This document shows positions 11,321-22,045 of a DNA stretch of 64,000 nt, piece after piece. The position numbers and the translations under genes were made by a program. Position 1 is the stretch's first letter. The number at the start of each line of letters is the position of its first letter. The notes under the pieces were generated by a model that worked only from the letters and a program-made list of their open reading frames with translations, ran no database searches and was not told the origin of the DNA. The stretch covers positions 14,987,182 through 15,051,181 of the forward strand of contig NC_079412.1 in NCBI RefSeq assembly GCF_026213295.1, in the 5' to 3' direction. The stretch comes from Gadus chalcogrammus (lineage: Eukaryota; Chordata; Actinopteri; Gadiformes; Gadidae).

Positions 11321-13106
11321 ACATAAATCAAAGTAGTCAGTTTAATATCAGGATTGGATTTCCTTTAGGCACAGTGCAGTTATCAGATCATTAACAGTCA
11401 GAACAGGGAGCTCCTAGGAGACTGAAGAGCAATGTGCTTCAAAGCCATTCTGGTTGTGTGTGCGTTTGAGGGACCGACTGAGCTGGAAGTGAAACGTCCT
11501 CTTCCATTTCAACCATTTTCGGCCCACGAATCACGGTCAGGACATGAATTATCCATGTCACTTTGGGAATGTTGGTAACTTGTAAATAGTTGATAAAGGC
11601 CAGACTTGTATTTTAAAGCGTTCCTGTGGTATTTCTAGACATTATAGTTTCTGCTCGTCATGGTATGAATGATTTCATGCTGTGTTAACACAAAGGCCTT
11701 CAAAGAGAAACAGTAGGCATTAATTCAGATGTGCTCGTTTATAATTCCATGTGCCCTTAATCCACTATGCATAGTAAAAGGGAATGCAGCCCAGATATGT
11801 TTCCCGTCTTCAGTTTCCGAAGATGTGAATACCACTTGCTACAACTATTTACGTTCGGAACAGAAAAGTAGCATCGCTAACTTTGAAAGTGTTTACATAA
11901 ACAACACTCTCGCATAAATTCCAAGGGTCCTATCCTATGGCTAATAACATCTTTGATTAGATCAATTAGGAGAATAACAACTATTTAGCAGGGGCCTCTC
12001 CGGGATGGGAAACAAATTAAAAAAATATTTTAATAAACAACAACATAACAGGTAAAATAATTACATTACAGTTGCAGTTGAGCGATGAGTGGTACCCAAC
12101 ACTGCCTTCAAGATTAGCCACATTATCTTATAATTGTGGTTGATTGAAAGAAAATAATCTTCCAGTCCACCTGTCAAGCACAAATCAGCTGTGGGGTTTA
12201 TTAGACAGCCATTAAAAGCAGACATTTTCCCTGGGTACACGCATGATCTGTCCACTACAAGGCATCACGCAGGGCCAATAATTTCCAGCAGAATGAGACC
12301 GCTGTTATCAGTCCCCAGAGAGCCCTCAGCCTCATCCCATAAACAGTATTGAGGTCGCCAGGCCTCTAATCACTTGCAATGAGCTTGGTGGGAAGCCCTC
12401 CTATTGGTTCACATCCTAACACTGCCAGGGGCCTCCTGGAAGTCTTAACATCCTATATGACACACCAAGCATAGGGTTTAGCCTCAGCCGTGCAGAGAGT
12501 GCGGATTTAGCGTTTGGATGGATGTGAAACCCAGATGGATTTAATGAAAATCTGAGGGCGCAGAAATCCACCAAAACACCCTCCCGGAATATATTCATGA
12601 AAAAAACGGAAGACTTCCTCAGCTGAGCTGAATAGCAATGACCCAAAACATTTCAGTTCTTTGATTGTCAAAAAACAACCTGTGTTTCACATGTTACAGA
12701 AAAACAAAACCGTTTCCTTTGTTTCTCAGCAGCTTCCATGTGTAATGGAGCAATTCATCTGTAAGTATGATCAGGCATTATAAATGATCAGGGGAGCATT
12801 GAATGGATAATCCCTTTCTCAAACACACCACTGATTAGCAACTAAAGGGGATTTCCGTTGACGGAAAGACCCTGAAACACTGTCATAGGATCACATTCAA
12901 AACACGTCACCTCCACGCTGGTGTCCATGGTTTTTGTTATCTTATCGACGAAACACCCTTTCTTGATCTACGGACCGAGGACGTTCTCAGCTCCCCCTCC
13001 TGTTCTCTATTAGCTTGGTCCGAGCCACCTACCGCTCATTAGTGCACGTGCAGGTCAGTAAGTCTTTTGAGTTCAGCCCAATGCCTCATATGACGCAGCT
13101 CCCCGT

Positions 13107-13484
13107 TAAGGCTGAGCGGTTGGTGGAAATATTGCGATTGCAATTATTTCGACCAATATTGCGCTTGCGATTTAGTTTGCGATTTTTCTTTTTAAAGCTA
13201 CTAATGTTTTGTTTTACTCACTTAACAAGCAATAAATCATTCTATAGTATGACCAACACAACATTGGAAGCAGTCAACATATAAACTGCTCCTAACCCTT
13301 TAGACCAGGCCTATGTGTTGAGATGAATTGATGCATGAATTGATATTATAACGTCTATATTTAATTACTGTATAAAAAAGAAATATAAATACAAATCTTA
13401 CTTATGAGAGTAACAGTAAAATTATTCAATCTCGTTCTATTGCATCGCGATGTCGGTTTGAATTCGATTTTTCGTTCAGCCCTA
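13107..13484. mobile_element. decayed non-autonomous hAT-like element, 378 bp
   Basis: The ends are imperfect inverted repeats: TAAGGCTGAGCG at the left and CGTTCAGCCCTA at the right, 10 of 12 matching when one is reversed and complemented. An 8-bp direct duplication, CTCCCCGT, flanks it at 13099-13106 and 13485-13492. An 8-bp target duplication is the mark of the hAT superfamily. The interior is AT-rich with repeated TTGCGATT words, as in common teleost elements with TAGGGCTGAAC-type ends. It encodes no transposase. Confidence 0.75.
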
Positions 13485-14290
13485 CTCCCCGTTCCTACCT
13501 GCTGTTGGACGCATGACGTCCGTACTTTGGGGAGGCTCCTCTATGTTTGTTAGGCCTGGGGTTCTGGCTATGAGGAGCACTAGGGGGTTCTGACAGGAAA
13601 TCATTCTGCCATCTGTGTGCCAAGGCCCCTCGCCAAAATTCTTTCAGCTTCCTGAGCAATAACCCTTGAGATTATTGATCAGCCCACAAAATACTGCTGA
13701 AGTTCAACAACTGGTGAGGAGGTGGAGGTGGAGATGGGCTAGGGGTGATGATATTAAAGTGAAGTGCTGTGCGAAGGGATGAGAGAGAGGTGATGGGTGT
13801 GGAGACAGGTTTCTACCAGCTTGGCCCAAGGGCAGCACCGCCAGCAAAGAGAATAATGATAATGGTGGCTTAAGTGTACGGTTAGTTGGAGGTTTTCATT
13901 TAGGATGGTTGTCTTTCCATTTAGGTACAGCCATGCATCAGTGCTGTGGGGGGAAATAATGATGACTATGAAACAAAGGATTACGCGTAAACGTTGTACT
14001 AATGTAATCTATTCCTATTAAATCAGATGGATCTGCGGAGGATCACATCTGCTCCGTTTGAATACGCAAGAAAGCCGACGCATCCATTTCTTTCTTGTGA
14101 AATCATTTCAGACTTATGTGTATTACATTTCCATGCATTCTCACAAAACATGGCCTGTAACCTGACTAATCTCATAAAATCGAACGCAAAAAGGCAATCA
14201 GCCCACCCCCCCATGCTATGTAATCAATCATACACGTGCAGCCCTGGCGTGTGGACCAATGAGAGGGTGACAGGAAACGATGATCCTTAC

Positions 14291-14843
14291 AGTGGTGCAG
14301 TATTCGATGTCCCTCCACATCGCCGTCTCCCGGGACAGGTCAGACGTCTCCAACAGGTTGTCCAGCACCACCTCTCCGATCATGTCGTGGCGGGAGAAGC
14401 GGTCAAAGTCAAAGACGCTCATGTGGAGCTTCCTGACGGCCAGCTCGTCGTAGGGCACGGGGAACTGGAAGCTCTCGTTGAACGTGGGGTTGAGCGTCTT
14501 GCGGTGGACGCGTGTCTGGAACTTCTTGCGGTCGGGCAGCAGGTACACCTTGACGTAGGGGTCGGAGCTGCCGCACAGGTCCTTGGCGGGCAGGTCCAGC
14601 GCGCGCAGGATGTTCACCAGCAGCGCCTCGTTCTCGTAGTCGTACTTGAGGGAGAAGTTGATGCGGCCGCAGTTGATGCCCGTGTACTTGTCGGACTCCT
14701 CCGCCTCCAGGGTCTTCTGCTTGTACAGCTCTGGCTTGATGCGGCCGATGCTGGTGGACTTCTCGTCCAGGTCCGGCATGTAGTCGTTGCCCAGGTCCAG
14801 GCTGCCCACCTGCCTGGGCAGGTGCCTCTTGAAGGAGTTGTGC
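14291..14843 (-). CDS. syt6: syt6 coding exon 3: linker and complete C2A domain
   Basis: The exon completes Arg197 and encodes residues 198-381. It opens [11 protein letters not shown], has the family linker block [20 protein letters not shown], then C2A from about 255: [76 protein letters not shown]. The five calcium-ligand aspartates are present (285, 291, 342, 344, 350). One oddity is PDRKKFQTR, one residue shorter than the mammalian SYT6 and SYT10 equivalents (PDRKCKLQTR, PDRKKKFQTR), so an in-frame codon is missing. The acceptor is CCTTCCAG before 14843 and the donor is ACT|GTAAGG at 14291/14290. Confidence 0.95.
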
Positions 14844-15369
14844 CTGGAAGGGGCCGATAAAGAGAAATTGGGAAAGGAAAATGGTGTCAAAATTATTCGC
14901 TTTTTGGTCCCCGGAGAGATGTAGGATAAGGGGGACCTGCAGCAGCCCCCGGGCGGTTCTGCTGCTTAAGCATCGGACACGCTCAATCCGGGTCTCATGA
15001 TTTAGTCTGCGGCCCGTCTCGGCCCACGGGGGACCGGGCCAGCACCCGGCGACTGTAATGTTAACCCTGGTGAAAGCGTCTCTGAGTTATGGTCACCATA
15101 TGTGCTGCTATGAGATAACTTGATGTGCACTAATAGCTTTTCATTGGACAGATGGCCTTGGTGCGATTGTACCGATAACTCTCCGTCACAGGCGATTTGA
15201 GGAAATACGCTGTTTCCGCTTTAGCCCTTGTTAGTGTTTGTCAGCTTTATCGCTCCTTTCTCTGTGTTTGTGAAATGTATTATAATTGTAATATTTCACT
15301 TTGTCTTATTTTTGTGTGTGTTTGTGTGTGTGTGTCTGTGTGTGTGTGTGTATGTTGTGTGTGTTTGTG

Positions 15370-15442
<73 letters not shown>

Positions 15443-15453
15443 TGTGTTGTGTT

Positions 15454-15499
<46 letters not shown>

Positions 15500-15721
15500 T
15501 GTGTGTGTGTGTGTTTGTGTATATGTGTGTGTGTGTGTGTGCATTTTTGTGACGGAAATAGATGGGCGGAGAGAGTAAGACAACGAGAGACATAGGGAAG
15601 GAGAGAGAGAAAGAGAAGGCAAGAGCGAGGGAGCCTGCTTCCCTTCACAATGTAATCACACTGTGTAGATTTTCTGTGTAAAGACAGATTAGCTCAATCT
15701 CGTTTTTCTGTATGTGCGCTG

Positions 15722-15758
<37 letters not shown>

Positions 15759-16171
15759 CATGTGTTTGTGTGTGCCTGCTGGTGTGAGTGTGCCTGTGTG
15801 GTGTGTGTGTGGGCATACGATGTGTGAACACATAAGAGATTGATTGACATTGCCAGACCTTTAGTGCCATAACGGCACCATGTAATTATTTCCCATGGCT
15901 GTGTCTATATGAACACTAAAATGACTCGCCTTGTATTATTTCAGATTCCTATGGCAATACTGTGCTCTCTCTACTCTCATTTTAACTATTCAACAATTGT
16001 GTCGCTATAACTTTTATACGTTCCTAGCGGCTCCAATTTAGAAGGCTGGCCTGGGTTGCCTCCAACCTCACTTGTAAGTGGCTTTGGATAATAAAAAAGC
16101 GTAATCATCTTGATGACTACATGTTTATGGGGGGCCTGGTGGTGGTGGTGGTGGTGGTGGGGGGGGTGTAC
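14844..16171 (-). other. syt6 intron 2
   Basis: A 1.33-kb intron containing (GT)n arrays at 15315-15541 and 15721-15755, a retroposon tail remnant near 16070-16100, and a (GGT)n run at 16139-16160 just past the exon 2 donor. No gene is seen in it. Confidence 0.8.
15315..15541. repeat. (GT)n microsatellite in syt6 intron 2
   Basis: An interrupted GT array of about 225 bp; the interruptions are mostly TTGTG and TATG. A shorter (GT)17-like array lies at 15721-15755. Confidence 0.97.
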
Positions 16172-16604
16172 CTGGTGGAGGAGGCGGGCTCAGTGGCCTG
16201 CCGCGTCATGCGCTGCGTGCGCCGCAGGAAGTGCTCGCGCATGGACAGCTGCACGTCGGTGGGGATGTCCGGCGACGTGTGGCTGATCTTCACCGCCGCC
16301 TCCAGGAAACCCATGGACCCCAAGGGGTGGTCCTTCCCCTTCTCCGTTGCCATGGCGACGGCGGCCGGCGACGACGGCGGGGGTAGCGGCAGCAGATGCT
16401 GCTGCTGGGGGCCGGGCGTCGGCGACGGCGACAGAGACGCTGACCGGAGGGGGCGGGGCTGCGCGGGGGGGCCGGCCGGGCTGGAGAGCAGCGTCTTGCT
16501 TCGCCACGGCACCAGGCACAGCTTCCAGGAGGCGAGAGCGAGCAGGCCCAGCAGGGCAAGGCCACACACCACGAGCACGGCACGCAGGAGCCCGAAGGCT
16601 GGGT
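16172..16604 (-). CDS. syt6: syt6 coding exon 2: transmembrane segment and linker
   Basis: The exon completes Asp53 and encodes residues 54-196 plus two bases of Arg197. A hydrophobic membrane segment runs at about 58-78 (LLRAVLVVCGLALLGLLALA), followed by SWKLCLVPWRSK, the juxtamembrane block conserved in SYT6 and SYT10 (FWKLCW). A Pro/Ser-rich linker comes next, then LGSMGFLEAAVKISHTSPDI and EPASSTR. The acceptor CTCCACCAG (before 16604) follows a (CU)n tract of about 430 nt in the transcript. The donor is CCACCAG|GTACAC at 16172/16171. The length of 433 nt means that simple skipping would shift the frame. Confidence 0.92.
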
Positions 16605-16633
16605 CTGGTGGAGGAGGGGCGGCACAGAGAGAT

Positions 16634-16678
16634 GGGGAGGGAGGGAGATAGATAGGGAGAGGGATAGGGAGAGAGAGG

Positions 16679-16714
<36 letters not shown>

Positions 16715-17121
16715 AGGAGAGAGAGGAGATAGAGAGAGAGAGGGGAGAGAGAGAGAGAGGGAGAGAGAGAGAGAGAGAGAGAGAAGAGAGAGAGGGAGAG
16801 AGAGAGAGCGGAAGGAGAGAGAGAGAAGAGAGAGAGAGAGAGAAGAGAGGAGAGGAGAGAGAAGAGAGAGGAGAGAGGAGAGGAAGAGAGAGAGAGGAGA
16901 GAGGAGAAGAGAGAGAGGAGAGAGAGAGGAGAGGAGGAGAGATGATGAGACGGAGAGAGGAGAGGGAGAGAAGAGAGGGAGAGAGCGAGAGAGAGAGAGA
17001 GAGAGGAGGAGAGGGGGGGGGGAGAGAGAGATGGGGGGAGAGAGAGAGAGCCGCAAGGACAAGATAACGGGGAGAGGAAAGGCAATATGGACAAACAGAT
17101 GGTGATTCCAAGGGTTGGAAG

Positions 17122-17164
<43 letters not shown>

Positions 17165-17201
17165 AGAGCGAGAGAGAGAGAGAGAGAGAGAGGGAGAGAC
17201 A
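16634..17201. repeat. (GA)n polypurine tract
   Basis: About 430 bp of interrupted GA/GGA (16634-17060), a short unique spacer, then pure (GA)n at 17124-17201. In the syt6 transcript it is (CU)n ending about 30 nt before the exon 2 acceptor. The left edge of the large duplication falls within it. Confidence 0.97.
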
Positions 17202-19039
17202 GAGACAGAAACAGAGGATATGAACAAGGTTAGAGAGCAAAACATGATATACATTTTTCATGGGCGTATGGTTGGGGCGCTGTAGTACCTAGAGGAGCTG
17301 TGTAGTGCCGGGAGTTGTGTCTGAGATGTCATGAATATTGAAGCATTCAACTATTAAACCTCCATTAGGCAGGGGAGAGAGGTGGCAATGTCTGTGTCTG
17401 GTTATGAATGTAAATAGAGTAGCGTAGAGTCCTTTTGTATCACACATCCACACACATCCACATGCACACACGCACGCACACAAATACATATTGACACTAA
17501 CACAAGCGCGCAGGCACACACATGCCCCACAAACACACGCTAACACAAACACACAAATCCGATTTTTGGTATTATTTCATTAGCAGTGTGCGATTCGGTG
17601 TAATAATAATTACAGTTCAGCCAAGAAATGATAAAAAGACACATTTTATAACCATATTCTTAATAGAAAAGGGATATTCTTGGGAACCAAGCCATGGTGT
17701 GAAAAGGGAGAGCTCTGAAGGGAGATATTCAATATCAATGTGGGGAGGGGGGAGGCAGTTGTGTATGGGTAGCTGTAGCCGTAGCTTCAGAACCCCCCTC
17801 TAGAAATATCAAATGTCCCCGTGGAAAACATCTTGGGTTTGCGAGGGGGTAATGAATAATTTTTTTTGGGATGTTATGAATGCGCTGTCCAAGGGACGGC
17901 AACGATGCCAAGACAGAGCTGGAGACTGCTGAGCACAGAGGTGGCATTCAAAGAGGAACCCAAGAAAAAAATAATACATTCAGCCTGTTCCTGTGGGTAA
18001 ACCGCGTCGCCCCTCCCGCCTCCACAACCCCTGGTACCGGCAGTCCTTTTGCATGCTTTACAAAGGCTTTGAAATGTTTCTACTGCAGTGTTTTCCCTCT
18101 ACTCCACATCCCACGCCGATTACACAGATTTATCAACAATACGGTTAGCCCAGGAGCGTCTGGGGGGGTTTGGGGTGGGGGGGTGGGGGGGGGTTTGGGG
18201 GGCTGACTCTGATATGCGCCAGCAGCGGTGGTAGTGAACTGATAGTGGTAGGATCTGCGCTAACAGGCACTTTCAATTTGTTCCTGTAATATATGCAGCT
18301 GGCTTCAGTTCCTGAGGAGCAGAGGTAAATACAAGCACATCTCTGGCTGGTGCAACCTGTGAGTGAATTTCAGTCCACGGAGGATGATTTTCGTTTTTCC
18401 AAGCCACCATGTCCAGGCATGGAGATAAATTTAATGATTCCCACGGAAAAGCACGCCTGTTGCCAGCTTGCATTTCAAAGCAGGGGTTGATTTGTGCGTT
18501 GCTTAGTCGAGAACGTCATTAAAACAAAATCAAAGAGGTTTTTTTTCTTTACCGACTTATTCTTCAGAAAAGGCACGCCATGAGCACCGGTCAAAAGGAA
18601 TGTCTACCCAGGGGAATTTACCAGATTATCCGGTAGGTATGTGGAGCTTCTCTGGGTTTTATTGCTGAAGAGGGGCGGATTTGAGTCTTTGGCTCTGCTT
18701 CTGTGTGTCATCTGAGATTTCACACAGTCCCCCCGGGCACGTCTGCTGTGTCGCCGGCCTCCTCCCAGTCGCCACGGCGATTTGAAGCAAAGCCACGGCG
18801 CACGCTAAAATCCGACAACAACGGACGGCTGTTCTGCTCTCTTTACTATCAAAGTGTCGACTGGTCACAAAGTGGAAGCGAAGTATGCTTAATGCAGACG
18901 TGACTTTAAACTTGAGAAATCTCAGTCATTCCCCAGTGTCGGAGAGAACAGTGGGAGTGGGAAGGAACAAAATCACACACCCACACACACATCCACAAAC
19001 CCACAATAACACACATACACACACATCCATAAACCCACA

Positions 19040-19340
<301 letters not shown>

Positions 19341-19638
19341 CAGACAATCACTCACACTCTCACACCAGGAGCAACTAATACAACATTTATATTATGGAAG
19401 GGCTACTTAAAAGTTCCGGTGATGTGTGAACAGAGTAGGAGGCGTGGCCCTGTTAAGCCTTTCATTCAACTCCTATACACCACTTTGCAGAAACCAGCTA
19501 ACTCTATTTCCCGAGATATGTAACCCTAATGATCTGTCAACCAAAACAAATAAAACACAAAGAATATGAAGCCCCAGACCTGCTCATACTGGTGGTCATG
19601 GGAAGGGAGTCGGGACAACAAGACACTACAGTCTAGTC

Positions 19639-19754
19639 CAGGGGTGCCCAACCTTTTTTGACCCAAGATCTACTTTTCAAGTAGCCAACCTCCCGAGATC
19701 TACCAGCAAACCTACCTTCAAGCCAGGGGGGGGGGGGGTAGAGAACAATTGTTT

Positions 19755-19788
<34 letters not shown>

Positions 19789-20128
19789 GTATCGTGAACC
19801 TACGGACTTCAGTGGGGGTTTCATTCCGTCTGCGCACGGCACCTTCTCAACGATAATCAATAATCTTCCTCCCACTCAGGGTGAAAATGGTAGGTCTTAG
19901 CTTGTTTCCCCTCAGCCATGCCAACGTTTAGGAGTGTGTAACTACTGTTGACGGCTTTCAACTGCTGTTAACAGCACATGCGCTACCGCGCGTATATGTC
20001 CCGCGCAAATTTAATTTCATTAAAAAAAAAAAAAAAAAAAAATTTTTTTTTTCTTCACCCCTCGCGATCGACTTGGGATCTGTCGGCGATCTACTGGTAG
20101 ACCGCGATCGACTGGTTGGGCACCCCTG
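19639..20128. mobile_element. non-autonomous hAT transposon, 490 bp, present in copy 1 only
   Basis: The termini are a perfect 15-bp inverted repeat: CAGGGGTGCCCAACC at the left and its reverse complement at the right. An 8-bp target duplication, GTCTAGTC, lies at 19631-19638 and 20129-20136, which is diagnostic of the hAT superfamily. Copy 2 (near 39302-39309) has a single GTCTAGTC, an exact empty site. The interior has CGCGATCGAC and GATCTAC words, a long G-run, and an A-run followed by a T-run, but no transposase, so it must have been moved by another element. Confidence 0.93.
19758..19786. repeat. poly-G tract inside the hAT element
   Basis: An uninterrupted run of nearly 30 G. It could form a G-quadruplex, and its length is unlikely to be assembled accurately. 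Confidence 0.85.
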
Positions 20129-20769
20129 GTCTAGTCCATGTCAAAGACAGCATTGGATATGTTCTAGGCAATACTTATTCTTTATTCGCAGCTCATAAAA
20201 GCATCTCTGCAGGCAGATTCTTTAAGATTCGACTATTGGTCGGTCACAGATTAAGGGGAAACAGGGTTGTAAGACACAAACATCCACCACCAGGCTACCA
20301 AACATGGCTTTCATTAAAGATGAAAATGTAAGATTAATGTAAAATGAATATACAGTGGGGGATTTATTTTTTATCTATATATATATCGTTTTTTAATTGT
20401 TATATATATTTTAGTATAATTTATATTTCATTTCGTAAAGTAATTACTTAATTTGTATCCCTAATATGATGGCGCAAGTGTCTGTGTATGTTGTTCAAAA
20501 GAAAAACGACAATAAACATATTGTGAAAAAAACAACAACACCACCTGGCTTGGCTATTAGTCATATCACACGGGCAGCATCCTGATTTTAAGAGATTGTT
20601 GATGCACACACACACTAACTAACACACGTACAAAGACACACCAAAACAAGTCGACACACACACACACACACCCTTTGCCTAATGAAGCATCGGTGTGGAA
20701 GGCGAGCTGAATTTGAGAGGAGAGGAGGAGGACAACCACAATGAAAAGGACATTGACATAGACAGTGGT

Positions 20770-20802
20770 GCTCTCTCTCTCTCTCTCTCTGTGTTTTGAA
20801 GG

Positions 20803-20882
<80 letters not shown>

Positions 20883-20896
20883 ACTCCCTCTCTCTC
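20770..20896. repeat. (CT)n microsatellite, copy 1
   Basis: A CT array with one unique interruption at the start. The copy 2 equivalent is at 39943-40079. Confidence 0.97.
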
Positions 20897-21779
20897 TCTC
20901 CTCTCCATAGACAGACATGCATAATGAAGTGCAGCAGTATGAACTATTATTCCGCCCGGGCTCCATCCCCACAGACAGCGTGAGACCGGACTGACCTTAG
21001 GTTTGCAGGCAGCAGTAATGACCACACTCCCACCAGATAGCAAGGATTTGCTCTCTCTAATCTATCTACCTATCAATGTATCTGTGTATCTAGTGCCGGA
21101 TACAGTCAATCAGGGGGGAGGGGTTCCTCTTGTGGAGCTTTGATGTGGGGGAAAAAGCGCTTACTTGGGCAATACAGTGGCACTGCCTCAATCCCCCGAA
21201 TAAAAGTCCTTCAGGTGGAGTTTGGTGGAGAATAAATAGGTCGTAAGTCGATAAACGACAGGTGTTGTGTCAAGAGAAAAGGCAATCCGAAGGCCCCGAT
21301 ATTGCTTTCGTTGGCAGGAAATCACAGCAGCCACACAGGCATTTTTGAGGAGGCCATAGCTAGTTTCACAGCTGATTCAATGACCACTATTCTGTATTGT
21401 TTTCAACAAAACCTCAGAACTACAGAAACACCGCTGCGCATAGAAGCATTTCAAACTTCTCTCACAGCTTGTGGGTTTGACTTCAGTGACTTCAACGGTA
21501 CAGTGATTGTGCAGTCATTTTCAAAGTAAGTCTACAGTGTTTGAAGTGCAAATGTTTATCAAAGTGTTTAGGACGTCAGAGAGCAAGTGTAGCCCGGGTG
21601 TTCTCCATCTGGGGCATTTTGAAACCGTGGTTTCTATAGTAACCTGACCCATCATGCAAAATATGGGAAGCGTCCGCTTTATGTTTCAAGAGGGTTCAAC
21701 CCCATGGAAGTAGTCGACATTTAAACTGGACTCACTATTTATATTGATCAGTATAAGTATCAGTTCAATTGACCTTTTT

Positions 21780-22045
21780 GTGATAGTTTCCGGACTGATT
21801 GTCATGTGTATCTTCAGTCTCAGCCCCATTTCCCCGGAGAGCCTCCATCTCTGGCGATAATTGACTGATGGTCCTTTGGAATATACCTTGGAACCTATAG
21901 TTCAGAGTTCACCTCGATCTCTGCATTGGTTCTATGACATCCTTATTGTACCGAGAGCAACACTCTTCTTCTGACAAATGTACTATTGTAAGTCGCTTTG
22001 GGAAAAAGCGTCTGCTAAGTGCCTGAATGTAAATGTAAATGTATA
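21780..22045 (+). mobile_element. teleost SINE/LINE-type retroposon fragment, copy 1
   Basis: It ends in the widespread fish retroposon tail GTAAGTCGCTTTGGGAAAAA then GCGTCTGCTAAGTGCC, followed by a short AAATGT repeat (about 21988-22041). The tail is shared by many fish SINEs and their LINE partners. The 5' limit is a guess. Copy 2 carries the same element at about 40960-41222. Confidence 0.6.

Noticed and set aside
14027..14860. 277-codon plus-strand open frame across syt6 exon 3
   Set aside because: It is the antisense shadow of the C2A exon, which matches a known family in full on the minus strand.
16117..17254. Long Ser/Leu/Pro-rich minus-strand frames upstream of syt6 exon 2
   Set aside because: They are translations of the (CT)n tract; a good 3' splice site sits where the synaptotagmin similarity begins.
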